A stretch of DNA of 64,000 bases from Eutypella sp. D-1 (Eukaryota; Ascomycota; Sordariomycetes; Xylariales; Diatrypaceae), in assembly GCA_023313575.1 (NCBI GenBank), contig JAJTTP010000033.1, forward strand, positions 147,425 through 211,424. The letters run 5' to 3'. Shown piece after piece: positions 1-11,590 of this stretch. A program made the position numbers and the translations under genes. Below the pieces are notes generated by a model. The model was not told the DNA's origin. It ran no database searches and was given only the letters and a program-made list of their open reading frames with translations. Within the stretch, counting starts at the first letter, position 1; the number at the start of each line of letters is the position of its first letter.

Positions 1-1273
1 GTAAGTGACTGAAGACATGCGCCCGCCGATTTTGGGATCAGCCAACTAATAACTTCCTACAGGGTAACGAGGTCACCAACAACGCCACCAACACGGATGC
101 TTCCGCTTTCGTGAAGGCTGCCACTCGTGACACGAAGAAGTACATCGCCGACAAGATCGCGAACGGCCACCGGTGGATGGGTGTCGGTTACGCCGCCAAC
201 GACGACGCCGACATCCGCGTGCACATGGCGCAGTACTTCAACTGCGGACCCGAGGAGGAGGCCATCGACTTCTGGGGCTACAACATCTACTCGTGGTGCG
301 GCAAGTCGAGCTTCGAGAAGTCCGGGTTCGACGTCCAGGTCGACTTCTTCAGCAACTACTCGGTTCCCGTCTTCTTCGCCGAGTACGGCTGCAACACCGT
401 GGGCGGCGCCGAGGGCCGTCTCTGGGACGACACCAAGGCGCTGTACTCGGACAAGATGACCGGCGTCTTCAGCGGCGGTATCGTGTACATGTTCCACCAG
501 GAGGAGAACGACTACGGTCTGGTCAAGGTCAAGGACGGCAAGGCGACCACCATGAAGAACTACGACAAACTGGTCGACGTCATGAAGGAGGTCAAGCCCG
601 AGGGCATCAAGATGGACGAGTACGAGCCCGAGAACAAGGCCGCCGAGTGCCCCGGCGTCAGCAAGAACTGGAAGGTCGCCGACGTCCTGCCCCCGACCCC
701 GGACGAGTCTCTCTGCGACTGCATGGAGCAGAGCTCTGCTTGCGTTCCGGCTAAGGACCTGAAGGAGAAGGACTTTGGTGAGATCTTCGGCTACATCTGT
801 GGCCAGGACGAGAAGGCCTGCGCTGGTATCAAGAGCGACACCGAAACTGGTGTCTACGGCCCTTACCTCATGTGCAACCCCCGCCAGCAGCTCGCTCACG
901 TTCTCGACACCTACTACACGAACCAGGGCAGCTCCTCCAGCGCCTGTGACTTCGACGGTTCCGCTGTCAAGGTAAGTGCAATAACCAGTGTGCCTCGGGC
1001 GTAGCGTCTAAGGCCCGCCCCTTTCATCCATTGGATTCCCAAACTAACATTTATCGTTCGTAGGTTTCATCCCCCAATATCGACGCCAAGTGCCAGGCCC
1101 CGCTCGAGAAGGCCAACGAGGCCGTCAAGCAGGCTGCTACCGCCACTGCTGCCCTCCCGCAGGCCACCGGTGGCTCCAGCAGCTCCTCCGAGGACGACGA
1201 GAGCGCCGCCTCCAGCCTCTCCGCCGGCCTGTACGTGGCCGGTGCCATGGCCATGGGCGCCCTCCTGCTATAA
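1..1273 (+). CDS. 1,3-beta-glucanosyltransferase, GH72 GEL/GAS family, GPI-anchored (5' end missing)
   Basis: The gene cuts and rejoins beta-1,3-glucan chains in the cell wall from the outer face of the plasma membrane. The window opens inside an intron (1-62, GTAAGT...CTACAG with an ACTAAT branch site). Coding exons are 63-971 and 1064-1273, with a phase-0 intron at 972-1063. The first residues seen are GNEV, which hold the acid/base glutamate of GH72. FFAEYGC, about 100 residues later, holds the nucleophile glutamate. After the catalytic domain come a Cys-rich X8/CBM43 module (LCDCMEQSSAC, CGQDEKAC, YLMCNPRQQL), a Ser-rich linker and a short hydrophobic C-terminus typical of a GPI signal. 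This is the GH72+ (X8-containing) subclass of Gas1/Gel2-like proteins. The signal peptide and first half lie outside the window. Confidence 0.95.
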
Positions 1274-1962
1274 TCGGTCCCCTCCTTACCACCACCATAT
1301 CCGTTGGAGCCAGGAGTTAATGCGTGATGAGCCCGCTTGCCAAGTCGGGTTTTGATGATCGGACAAGCGCGATACCATAAAAAAACTCTGATTTTTCTAT
1401 TTGAAGTTTCGATTTTGCATTGGGAATTGCATACTGTACCTATCTAAGCCAAGAAGGAGAGACCATTTCAGCCCCATCTTTGGTCCAGAAGCGTCGGATG
1501 TAGAATAACTTCATCACTTGTAGGATACATACGCCTCCCCTAATGTTTTTAGTATGGTGTTTGATAGATCGGAATCTACGGAATGCCTTTTGACAAGCTT
1601 GCCGTTATGCGTTCAGGAGTGCAAGTGAAGCTCGCATTGTAGACGTGTCGTTTGACTAATTTGCGTAGCACATGTACATCCACTCATTGCGAATCCCCCG
1701 AGGGAGGTCAGTAATCGTCGATCTAAACATGATGTTTGGCATGTGACCACGGCACGCCTTGGAAGAAATTGCGTTGATGCTTGAGATTGGCGTCCGTATA
1801 CCCTTGGTGATAAAGTTACCGAGCACGTAAACGCGGTTGTAGTTTGGAAGGCATGCTTTAGTAGGTCATCTCACGGTGGTAAGCACGCGAATCCCGTGCG
1901 CATATATACAAGCCTCGACAAGCTGGGATCTCTATGTAGGGAGTGATGCACTATCACGACCA
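1274..1962. other. Intergenic region between convergent genes
   Basis: This stretch lies between the 3' ends of the glucanosyltransferase and the lipid-droplet hydrolase. It should hold both polyadenylation regions; AT-rich runs such as ataaaaaaactctga near 1375 could serve as 3' processing signals. No coding, RNA gene or repeat was recognised. Confidence 0.5.
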
Positions 1963-3048
1963 TCAACTACCGTACATCTCCTGAATCCACGTGCACACCT
2001 TCTCGGCGACAGTCTCGCTGTGACGAATGCAGAAAGCGTGGGGCAAACTCCCCTCCTCGTCGACGATCAGCCGCGTCCTCTCGACCTGGCGCTGGCGTTT
2101 CTCAATGAACAGGTCGCGGTAATGGTTCGCGACCCAGTGATCGTCCTTGCCGAAGAAGAAATAGAATCTAGGCGCCGGCGCTGATGATGATGAACGACTG
2201 ATGGAGTCTTTAGACTGGGCATCCCGCTCGATACCCCACAACTCCTCGTCCCAGACGTCCTCGCCGATAACCCGCATCTCGTCGAGGCCCATATACAGCG
2301 CCTGCCATATGCCATCGCGGCTCTTGAGCCAGCGCGCCGTGACGTCCGCCCCGTGCGGCGGGAACCCCATGAACGAGCGCAGGAACCAGAGCAGCACGCT
2401 CAGGGGCCACAGGGCGAGGAAGAGACGGGCCAGGCGGTGCGCGTGGGCCTGCGCGAAGGGAACGCGGCGCAGGCCGTCGACGCGCTGTCCCGAGGGAGAG
2501 CGCGCGATGTGCACGACGGTGGGGAAGAGGAGGATCGCCTTTTCGAGCTTGGGCTCGGGGATGGGCTTGGTTAGGAGGGGCGGCGATAAAGTGCTGGTCG
2601 TTGTCTTCAGCATGCGGTGGCACAGCTGCAACGAGATGTAGGACCCAACGGAATGGCCCATGAGCAACACGTCGTCGTAGGGCTCACCATGGCGCGAGCC
2701 GCCGGGCTCCTCTACGCGCATGGACCGCACCGTCTCGAGAGCGAGCTGGATCTGCTGCTCGAGCGTGTACGGCGGCCGCGACGAGGTGAAGGGCTCGTGG
2801 GAGTCATCGCTGAAGCCTGCCAGATCCTGCCCGTAGATATGGAAGCGGGTGGAGGTCAAAGATAGCGCTGCGTCTAGCAGCTCGCGCAGATGGGCGAGAA
2901 AGGGCGCGTAATAGTCTATCAGCCCGGGGTTCCCCGTGATGAAGTAGATGAGCACATGCTTTGGCTTTTCCGCGGCGGCCGTGGTATTTTCCTCGCTGCG
3001 GGTGGGTTTTGGGGGATATGATAAGGAATGAAGGCTCTTCTTTTTCAT
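1963..3048 (-). CDS. Lipid droplet-associated serine hydrolase (LDAH-like)
   Basis: This is an alpha/beta hydrolase of the lipid-droplet-associated hydrolase family (PF10230; yeast YPR147C, animal LDAH), a probable ester hydrolase on lipid droplets. Near residues 36-42 is the oxyanion-side motif FITGNPG, followed by DYYAPF. The nucleophile elbow GHSVG lies at about 131-135, and the catalytic His is probably in PHAFCIRHS near the C-terminus. A hydrophobic stretch in the middle (LARLFLALWPLSVLLWFL) fits membrane or droplet association. The frame stays open upstream to 3144 but begins there with GTG, so the first ATG in frame, at 3048, was chosen, giving 361 aa. A 5' UTR intron starting at the GTAAGG near 3133 is possible. 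Single coding exon. Confidence 0.88.
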   Translation of the reverse strand: MKKKSLHSLSYPPKPTRSEENTTAAAEKPKHVLIYFITGNPGLIDYYAPFLAHLRELLDAALSLTSTRFHIYGQDLAGFSDDSHEPFTSSRPPYTLEQQIQLALETVRSMRVEEPGGSRHGEPYDDVLLMGHSVGSYISLQLCHRMLKTTTSTLSPPLLTKPIPEPKLEKAILLFPTVVHIARSPSGQRVDGLRRVPFAQAHAHRLARLFLALWPLSVLLWFLRSFMGFPPHGADVTARWLKSRDGIWQALYMGLDEMRVIGEDVWDEELWGIERDAQSKDSISRSSSSAPAPRFYFFFGKDDHWVANHYRDLFIEKRQRQVERTRLIVDEEGSLPHAFCIRHSETVAEKVCTWIQEMYGS

Positions 3049-4973
3049 GGCGTCTTTGGGAATGTTATTGTCGTGTGAGTAGCTTGTGGCCCAACAGTGA
3101 TTTTTTTTGTTCTTGGGTAACGGGTTTTGAGCCTTACTTCCCACCTGGCTAGCCAGTTACAACTATTTCCCCTGAATGAGGCAGACAGAACAATCTCTAA
3201 AGGCGTCTATTAGAAAATACTCGATATGATATAATATGTATTTATCCCATACCTAGGCATTTAGTAAACAATATTTCATCGAAGCTACCTTAGTAGGTAG
3301 GTACTGTAAGTACTCTAGTCGATATAGTACGTACCGAGTGTACCTAGCTAAGACTTGGCAAGGATCCACCTACCAGATTAGGGTATCTCGTAGCTCACCA
3401 GACCTTTCCGCCCTGCCACCTGGACTTACTGGGCAGGCATATTCCTCACTCCAGGCTGTCATATAGAAAACCCTAAGCTGCTTAGAGCTCTAAAGTTACA
3501 ACGTTTAAAAATCAACATTTTCCATCCTCCATTTAACATAAATAAAGCACGTCCCGTAACTCATAAGACCTGTTCGTGCTATCAGCTGAGCCTTCTCTCA
3601 TACCTATACTTGAGTACATAACTTATGTACATACTTAGGTAGAGTAACTGGAATCCATGGATCGATCACATTTCATCAACTTTCTCAACCAGGGTTGTGT
3701 TACGGGTGATGCAGAACTTGACACGGGGACACAAAATATAGGTAGGACACAGAAGACACACCGCGCATTAGGCACCCATCCATGAATCCATGAATCTGTC
3801 TATCCATCCAACCAACCACCTGTTGTAGGTACTTATTCAGCCCAAGTACTTCGTATTCTACTTATGTACCTACATGTAGGTATGTAGGTAGGGGAGGTAC
3901 ATGTATATATGTAGGTATGGGCAGTAACACGTGCTCTTTTGCATTCCTACCTACCTACACCTTCAAGGCTACCTCTCTAGGTGTTTTTTTCCTGATCTGC
4001 CTACCTCATCTCCCTGTCTGCCCGTGATAGTTGTTATTTATCAATACCTAGGTCGCATCAGCGATACCTCGGGTCATGTAACACATTAAAATAAGGCTTA
4101 CAGCCTACAAAGTTTCTGACATCTGACTCCGCCAAGGTGTCCGTCCCATCTGCTGCCTGCCTTGCCTGTCCACCGACTGACACTACATAGAGTCCGTTCT
4201 GCTACTACCGTAGATCACACCGGACCGATGAGTTCTAGCTATAAAACTTATTAGCGAACCCTTTTTCTTCATCTACTTAGGTAGCTTCCAGCTTTCTAGC
4301 CTTGCTGCTATTGCCCTTCTTTATAACTTTCCCGTCGTCATAGCCTCGCCTACCTACTTAGGTATGCATCTGTCACAAGCCAACAAGTTACATACCTACA
4401 TATACACAGTAAGCGTTACTACTCCAGCTATATGTAACTAGGTCCATTGTGTCCCGCTTGGTTTCCCGCTTGGGTTTCCCGCTTGGTCTAAAAAAACTCG
4501 GGGTCACCCTAACTCCCGATCCGTCCGGATCCACGATACCATTTTCCGCGATACTTCCAACGATACTTCCAACGATACTTCTATAAAGTGGATTTTTAAA
4601 CCACCTCAGAACCTCGGACGTTCCGGGCACTGAACTGGAACTGGAACTGGAACTGGAGCTGGACTGGGACTGGGTGCGCACGAACGAGCGAACGAGTCTT
4701 TTTAGTCTTGTTACTAAATAGTGTTGTTCTTCATTCTCATTCTCATTCTCGTTTTTGGTTTCATTCCTCATTCCCCAATTCTCACATAGCTTTCTTCTTA
4801 CTTTTCCACTATATTTCTATAACTACGTAGTTACCTATATATTCTTCTATTTTGTGCGCATACATCCCTCCCTTCATCGTAGGCCTTGTCGTCGCCTCGC
4901 CTACACACTTACGTCCACATCCACGTCTACGCCCACACCTACACCTACACCTACGCACACACAGACACACGCC
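3049..4973. other. Long bidirectional promoter region with ACCTAGGTA-type repeats
   Basis: About 1.9 kb lie between two divergent genes. The sequence is crowded with short palindromic CCTAGGTA/TACCTACCTA motifs (3290-3310, 3825-4000, 4270-4370). Near the acyltransferase there are runs of CTGGAA hexamers (about 4630-4670), CATTCT repeats (about 4733-4750) and CTACAC repeats in the presumed 5' UTR (about 4925-4955). The minus-strand open frame at 4388-4771 is largely hexamer-repeat translation and is not called as a gene. Confidence 0.5.
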
Positions 4974-6532
4974 ATGACGACATCCGAACTACGGCAGCGG
5001 GTGCCGCTAAACCCTGTCCCCGACGCCGCCACGAGCACCACCGACCCGTACCCGCCGAAGAAGAACGAGGCGCTCTCACATCCGTCCGGCAGGATCAAGT
5101 ACGGCCGCGTTATGGCCTTCTTGCGTGCTCTGAGCGTCGGCATATACTTCCTTACCGGCTGTATTGTGTATGTCCCGAGAGGAAAAAGAAGAAAGAAAAC
5201 AAAAAAAAAGAATGTGCGCGGATCTGACCTGTGAAATATCCCGGTATAGGATCAATGCGACCCAGATTATTGGCTCCCCGCTATATTTCATAAATAAGGA
5301 GCACTACTACGCCTACATGTCATTATGTAAGGCGTCGTTCGGCCTCCTCACCACGACCATGACCAACTGGTGGGCGCCGACGGTGATTCGAATGAGTGGG
5401 GACGAATCCGTAGCCGACCAGCTCAAGCCCACGGCCGACGGTCGGGTCGAATGCGATTTCCCGGAACGCCTAGTTCTGATCGCGAACCATCAGGTCTGTT
5501 TCAGGCCTACCCCCTTTTTTTCTTTTCTTTTCTTTTCTTTTCTTATGTTGCGCCGGGTTGAACGTAACTAACGCCGACAGCACCGCAACAGATATACACA
5601 GACTGGCTTTATCTCTGGTGGGTGGGGTACACCAATGTGCGCCAAATGCACGGGCATATCTACATCATCCTGAAGGAGTCGATCAAGTACATCCCGATCA
5701 TCGGTCTGGGGTGCATCTTTCACGGCTTCATATTCATGTCGCGCAAGATGTCCATCGACCAGCCGCGCCTGGCGTACCGGCTGGGCAAGCTCAAGACCAA
5801 GTATACCACGCTGGACGGGCACAGCTATCTCAACCCCATGTGGCTGCTGCTCTTCCCCGAGGGCACGAACCTCTCGGGGAACGGGCGCAAGAAGTCGGCC
5901 GTCTGGGCGGAAAAGACGGGTATCCAGGACTTGCGGCACCTCATGCTGCCCCGGAGTACCGGCATGTACTTCTGTCTCAACGAACTGAAAGGCACGGTGG
6001 ACTACGTGTACGACTGCACTGTGGCGTACGAGGGCGTTCCGTAAGTCTCCATTCCCACCCTCTATTCGCTTTTTTCTTTCTTTTCCCCTCCCACATCGGC
6101 CCATACAGCTAACCCGACCAATGATATAGCCGTGGCGACTACGGAGAGCAATACTTCAGCCTCTCGAGCACGTTCTTCCAAGGCCGACCCCCAAAGTCCG
6201 TAAACTTCTATTGGCGCCGGTTCGCGGTCGCCGACATCCCACTCGACAGCGCCGAGGCGTTCGACCTCTGGCTGCGCGAGCGGTGGGTCGAGAAAGACGC
6301 CCTGCTGGAGCAGTACATCTGCACCGGGCGATTCCCGGCCAGTCCCAACCCCAACAACAATAACAACAACACCTCCTCCTCCTCGGGGACCGTCGCTAAG
6401 GGCCATATCGAGTCCGAGGTCCGGACCAAGCATTGGTGGGAGTTCCTCAAGATCTTCACCATGCTCGGCGCCTTCGTCCTGACCTTCAACGTCATACTGA
6501 AGACGTTCCGTCGCCTGGCACAGCGTGCGTGA
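4974..6532 (+). CDS. 1-acyl-sn-glycerol-3-phosphate / lysophospholipid acyltransferase (LPLAT, CST26/LCLAT1-like)
   Basis: This is a membrane acyltransferase of the AGPAT/LPLAT family that transfers an acyl chain to a lysophospholipid at the ER. Four exons: 4974-5167, 5250-5493, 5592-6040 and 6130-6532, giving 429 aa. Every junction is GT-AG and restores the family motifs. The HX4D motif spans the second junction (NHQ/IYTDW, about residues 144-151). FPEGTN lies at about 234-239. A hydrophobic N-terminal segment (about 47-66) and a C-terminal membrane segment near 400-420 are visible. For intron 2 the acceptor CAACAG at 5586-5591 was chosen over GACAG at 5580 because it gives the conserved NHQIYTDW. 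That intron contains a TTTCT-repeat polypyrimidine tract. An Asn run followed by a Ser run sits near the C-terminus. Confidence 0.9.
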
Positions 6533-7561
6533 ATGTGGAAAGCGGATGACGAACTGAGGGGGCGCACCCGAATCAAACGTCTCGTCGCGCTCTTCTTCTT
6601 AACTTGCTTTTTTTTTCGGTGATGGTGTTTCTCGGGCTTTGTATTTTTTGTGGTGTGCGTTGGTGGGAGGGGGGGCACGGGATAAGCGACAAAGCATCGG
6701 CATGGACGGCGTGGGGATGGTGATTATATGGCCTGGGACGGGACGGGACTGGAAGGGAATTCGAGGGATCTTTCATCATCATTATCATCATCATCAATCA
6801 ATCATCAATCACAGGAATCGGCGTCATACGTGGCTATAACGGAGTAGGGGGGGGGGGGGAGGGTGGACTGTCAAGCGACCAACCAAGGCAGTCATTAGCG
6901 GGCGATTTGAGGTTTTATTATTGTTTTCTTTTTTTTTTTAAAAAACAAAAGATACCACGGAGAACGAATTATTTATGTGCATGTATCTGGTCTGGTTTTC
7001 GTAGATAGGCGTTTGGAGAGAAATGGGCAAACTGAAGAAAAATCCTCCCTCATATTCTGGGCTCGGGCTTATGGACATGATAATGAATGAACCCGGACAT
7101 GGCATGATAGCAGTGAATAGCAGCGCTAGGGCTATAGAGGACTACTACCAGCTAATTGAGTGGTCGTGATATACCTATAATGCCACGAGGCCCATCATTT
7201 GATCCCGAAGGACTTATAGTTCGTTGCAGCTGCTGTTGCCCCGGAGCGTATTGGGGTGAGGTGATTTGGAATAGATATTCGGGTTTTGTAGCTTTGTAAC
7301 GCCCATTTGTCTGATTTGCAATCCGGCAGCCTCACCCTATACTCCTGATATGGCACGGTTTTAACACACAATCCTGATGCCATTCTCATGCTGCCCCCCC
7401 TGTATGCAAGATGGGAGATGTGAAGATGCCAGCCAGCCCAATAAAACCCAACCCTAGCCTTGAAAGCACCAAAAAAAATCCAACGAGAACGCCGTCGAAT
7501 GCCGCTTCGCCAGACTCGCTATTGTACATTACATAGTATGAAGTGCCCCAACTCGAGATCA
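6533..7561. other. Intergenic region with simple repeats
   Basis: This lies between convergent genes. It contains an ATC/TCATCA microsatellite (about 6774-6800), a run of 13 G (6847-6859) and a T-run next to an A-run (about 6930-6950). No gene, RNA or mobile element was recognised. Confidence 0.5.
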
Positions 7562-9013
7562 CTAGTCCTCGCCAAAGGGATAATTAAACTTCAACAAACC
7601 ATTCAACCCACCAACCCAGCCATCATCTTCCTCGACACCCCCATCGCGGTGGGGCGCCGGGGAGCGAATAACACAGGGGACGCCGCCGACCCAAGCGCCG
7701 GGGGGGCCAGCCGGCTCGATGACCTCGCCCTCGACGCGGATCTCGGCGCCAGGCAGGACGTCGGCAGCGCGACGCTTGCCATCGACACTGACTTCCAGCC
7801 CGAGGCCGCCGTCGCCGACGCGCTGGTTGCGCGCGCTGATGCGCAGGGTGACGCGGCTGCCGAGCGGGAGGACGAGGGGGCGGAAACTCAGACTGCGGGC
7901 GCAGATCGGCGTGATGAGTAGGGCTTTGACGAGCGGGTGCATGATGCTGCCGCCCGCGGAGAGGGAGTACGCCGTGCTCCCCGTCGGCGTGCTGATGAGG
8001 AGGCCGTCGGCCACTGCTTCCGTGAGGTGGTGGCCGTTGACGAAGACGTCGATGTGTGCGAGGTGCGGGTTCGGGCCGCGGTGGATCACTAGTTCGTTGA
8101 CGGCGTGGAAGACGGGGCTGTTACTATCGCTGCCTTTGCCGCTGCTGGTGCTGGTGGCGGGGGATTCGTTCACCTTGGCCCCCGAGGCATCGTAGACGCC
8201 GACCTTGAGCCGATTGCGCAGCAAGATGCGCGCCGAGCGGTTCGTGCCCATGCTCTTCCCGCGGACGCCGCTCCAGGCATCATTAAGCAAGGGCGTCTCC
8301 CCGCCACCGCCACCGCCACCGCCGCCTGCTGCCACGGCGGCTTGCTGGGTATGCGGGCCCTGGAGGTCAGACACGGAGACGCCGCTGCCGCTCATGTAGA
8401 CCTCGCGCCAGGCGCGCTTGTACTCGTGGAACTTCCACTCGCCGAGGAAGCCGAGGGTGCCCATGCTGAAGGCCAGGATGGGCGGCACGAACGCGTGCAG
8501 GCTGAAGAGGCTCGCGGCGCGCAGGATGGTGCCGTCGCCGCCGAGCGTGACCACGAGGTCTGTCTTCTCGGGGATCAGATGGCTGCTAGCCGGGGCGGCG
8601 GGACCGTCAGGGTTAGATGATGTGGGGGAGGATGTGGTGGTGGTGGTGTAGATGGGGAAGGGGAGAGATTCATGGATGGCCTCAGCGACGCCGCGCTCGA
8701 AGATGGGCCGCAAGTTCGGGTACTCGGCGACGATGTGGCGGGCGAACGCGACGGCGGATTCCGTCACGTGCGGGGCTAGGAGCTTCGGCACGATCAGCAC
8801 GTTGCGTGGCGGCTCCGGCCACTGCAGCGAGAGCAAGCCCGACGGGTTTTCCTTGTACTGCGGAAGGATCCGGGCCGGAAGCGATGCCACGTCGAGGAGC
8901 TCGTGCCGACGGGCTGTTGTCGTGAAGGCCCGCCGCCTTCTTGCCGGCCGCTGAAGACTGCTCCGATATATGGCCCCACATGGGCGATAAAGGCTGTCCC
9001 ACCGGGGTGGCAT
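7562..9013 (-). CDS. NAD(H) kinase, probably mitochondrial (POS5-like)
   Basis: The enzyme phosphorylates NAD or NADH with ATP to give NADP(H). It is a single exon of 483 aa starting at the ATG at 9013. The first about 45 residues are rich in Arg, Ser and Thr with almost no acidic residues, as in a mitochondrial presequence. Kinase motifs are in order: GGDGT at about 158-162, the GTLGFLG segment near 185, the NE pair in VNELVI at about 305-310, and [14 protein letters not shown] at about 342-355. Low-complexity insertions interrupt the fold: a Thr/Ser-rich loop near 123-135, a run of nine Gly at about 230-238, and a Ser-rich loop near 285-300. These explain the length beyond the usual about 400 aa. 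The location is inferred from the N-terminus only. Confidence 0.92.
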   Translation of the reverse strand: MPPRWDSLYRPCGAIYRSSLQRPARRRRAFTTTARRHELLDVASLPARILPQYKENPSGLLSLQWPEPPRNVLIVPKLLAPHVTESAVAFARHIVAEYPNLRPIFERGVAEAIHESLPFPIYTTTTTSSPTSSNPDGPAAPASSHLIPEKTDLVVTLGGDGTILRAASLFSLHAFVPPILAFSMGTLGFLGEWKFHEYKRAWREVYMSGSGVSVSDLQGPHTQQAAVAAGGGGGGGGGETPLLNDAWSGVRGKSMGTNRSARILLRNRLKVGVYDASGAKVNESPATSTSSGKGSDSNSPVFHAVNELVIHRGPNPHLAHIDVFVNGHHLTEAVADGLLISTPTGSTAYSLSAGGSIMHPLVKALLITPICARSLSFRPLVLPLGSRVTLRISARNQRVGDGGLGLEVSVDGKRRAADVLPGAEIRVEGEVIEPAGPPGAWVGGVPCVIRSPAPHRDGGVEEDDGWVGGLNGLLKFNYPFGED

Positions 9014-10104
9014 TACGCCGTTAAACCCTTGCTTACTTTTCTTCTTGTCTACAAAGTCGGCTAAGAGAGGCTCCCTGCGGTAGCTACTCCTTAAGTGATA
9101 TCAGACGAGCGACGGAGAAGAAGAAGGTGGCCCGGTCGCGACGACGTGCCATGGGTTAAGCGTATGTCTATGATGCCAGGAACGCACATTAGTATTTTCC
9201 TCACCACATTCAGTCGAAGTCTGGTCCGTTAGATTCTTCATGATTAAAAAGCACGTTTAGACCAAGGGGGATTTCTAAAACACCTGGGTGAAGTCTCTCT
9301 CACCTTAAGGACGTAAAGTACTAAGCTTGTATAGAAAATTCGTAGTATGGAAGCATTCCAGGCATTCTATCCAATAAGCATTATCTTATCACCGAAGAGA
9401 TAGTTTACCTTCACATGATGTCAATTCCACAGAGGCTTAGGTACTTATGTATGTACTTAAGTGGGGTATCGGAAATGTCGGCGCTAATGTGGCAATTGCA
9501 TTTGCGGCTGCTTAACTCCGTTAAAAGCTTGTTGCACATCTAGATCCAGCTTTACCTAATGCGGTATAGATAACAGTCGACCACTTATAAGCAACATGAA
9601 CCCCGCAATATCCCTGGATAAGGGGTTACATCCATAAATACCTGGGCGCCGTTGCATTTCGAGGTACCTTTTCAGAAGGTTACCTGTGAAAACCTTAGGT
9701 GATGATGTTCCAGACTGATTGATACCTTTCCACTGAATTTCAAAATGATGCGCTTCTCATGACCGTTGACTCAGTCTCTACATCAAGTTCCGGGGTGACA
9801 GCGGCCCTATGTACGTAATATTTGAAAAAAGGATATTCCCAAAGAAAGGTTCGGAATAGACCCCTCTTCAGGTAAAATGTCCTTGTGTCTTGTGCAGCTT
9901 GTTGTGTAGGATCCTGTATTTATAGTCACCTATGCCCCTCCCCCTTTTCTTCTCGGGATCCTCTTCTAGCTGGCTCAACCATCTCGAGATTCTCTATAGT
10001 GTGTGCCTGTGATTTGACACCCACGTGACTCTCCCTACTGTGACGTTTATAGCAATCTACATATCATTCATTATTTTCCCCGGTCCAATCTAAAAGCATT
10101 TGTC
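9014..10104. other. Divergent intergenic / promoter region
   Basis: About 1.1 kb separate the NAD kinase and the oxidoreductase, both transcribed away from it. There is an ACTTATGTATGTACTTAAG motif near 9443. CT-rich sequence near 9945 precedes the oxidoreductase. No open frame of interest or RNA gene was recognised. Confidence 0.45.
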
Positions 10105-11323
10105 ATGGCGGAGTCCAAGAAGTTCAATGTGGGAGTCATCGGATACGGGTAAGAACCCCCCTTCCCCCCCCATTCTATATTACCCGAAGGACATACATCC
10201 CCTGAAACTGAATCTAACTCTCCTCTCCAGCCTCTCAGCCAAGGTCTTCCACATCCCCTTCATCACGACCACAGAGGCCTTCACACTGCACTCAATCCTG
10301 CAGCGGAAGCCGACGCCCGAATCCTCAGCCCCCGCCGACCACCCTCAGATAACGCACTTCACAACGCTGGACACCTTCCTCGCGGACGCCGCGCTCGACA
10401 TCGTAGTCATCACCACACCGCCCGAGACGCACTTCCCCTTCGCGCGCCAGGCCCTCGAGGCCGGGAAACACGTGTTCGTCGAGAAGCCGTTCGTGCCGAG
10501 CAGCAGCGAGGCGAGCACTTTGATCGAGCTGGCGCGCTCGCGCGGGCGGCTGCTCTGCGTGTACCAGAACCGGCGATGGGACAGCGATTTCCTCACCGTG
10601 CAGAAGCTGGTCGCGGACCCGACGGTGCTCGGTCGCGTCGTCGAGCTCGACACCCATTTCGACCGGTACCGGCCGGAGAAGCCGGCAGCCGCGAGCAGCT
10701 GGAAGGCGAGTCTGGAGCTCGAGCGGGGCGGCACCGCGGTGTACGATCTCGGCGCGCACCTCGTGGACCAGGCGTACGTGTTGTTCGGGTCGCCGCGGAG
10801 CGTCTTCGCCAAGTTCCTCGCGCAGCGGGACGGCGCCATCTCGGGCCCCGCGGCTACCACTAAGGTCGAGGGCCTCGACATCGACGGCGTCGCCGCCCAT
10901 CTGTACTACGACGGCGGACTGATCGTCAACGTGCGCATCAGCGTCATCAGCGCCGAGGTGCGACAGCCGCGGTTCTGGGTCCGCGGTTCGCGCGGCAGTT
11001 ATCGGAAATTCGGGCTCGATCCGCAGGAGGCGCAGCTCCGGACCCCCGGCGGTCCGCGACCGGGAGACGCGGAGTACGGCCGTGAGGCTGCCGAGTGGCA
11101 CGGCAAGCTAGCGGTAGTCGGCGAGGACGGTGCCGTCACTGAGCGCGACTACCCTACTGTCGAGCCCGAGACCTACGGCAGGATCTATGAACGTTTCGGC
11201 GAGGCCCTCCGTAGTGGCAAGGAAGCCGATGTGCCTGTGCCCGCGTCGCAGGCGCGGGACGTGCTGAGGATTATCGAGGCTATGAAGGAGAGCGCCAAGA
11301 GCGGAAGGGAGGTCAATGTATAG
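10105..11323 (+). CDS. Gfo/Idh/MocA family NAD(P)-dependent oxidoreductase
   Basis: This is a Rossmann-fold oxidoreductase of the glucose-fructose oxidoreductase / inositol dehydrogenase family, probably cytosolic. Two exons: 10105-10148 and 10231-11323, with a phase-2 intron splitting the glycine motif. The N-terminus reads VGVIGYGLSAKVFH, a dinucleotide-binding loop. EKPFVPSSSEA holds the EKP motif whose Lys is typically catalytic. A C-terminal substrate domain follows (GGTAVYDLGAHLVDQA, with the usual Asp-x-x-x-His pair). Spliced length is 378 aa, normal for the family, and similar to the uncharacterised S. pombe/yeast cytosolic members. The substrate cannot be read from the sequence. A TATA-like AT stretch and CT-rich leader lie upstream. 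Confidence 0.9.
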
Positions 11324-11590
11324 AGTTTATAGCTACAGCACCTGAGCAGGTAGTTAACTATAGGCCGATAAAACCCTCGTGCATCTATTCATGCCTCATT
11401 TTATGGGAATTCGTTGTAGGGTATAGTTATGTACAGAAGTTCTAAAATGAATAATCCTCCCGAGCCCTTGCCTTCTTTGCTGGTAAGTCCATTAGGCAAG
11501 AAGTCAAATACCTAGTAATAAAGCGGTCGAGTCGTAAACAACGATGTAAGATCGCACCGCATAGGCCCACCAGTCGGCGCGCTCGTTCAT

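Noticed and set aside
57..899. Long minus-strand open frame opposite the glucanosyltransferase
   Set aside because: It mirrors the GC-rich codon use of the real plus-strand gene and shows no family motif.
4388..4771. Minus-strand 127-codon frame upstream of the acyltransferase
   Set aside because: It is mostly translated hexamer repeats (Asn/Glu and Ser runs) with no domain.
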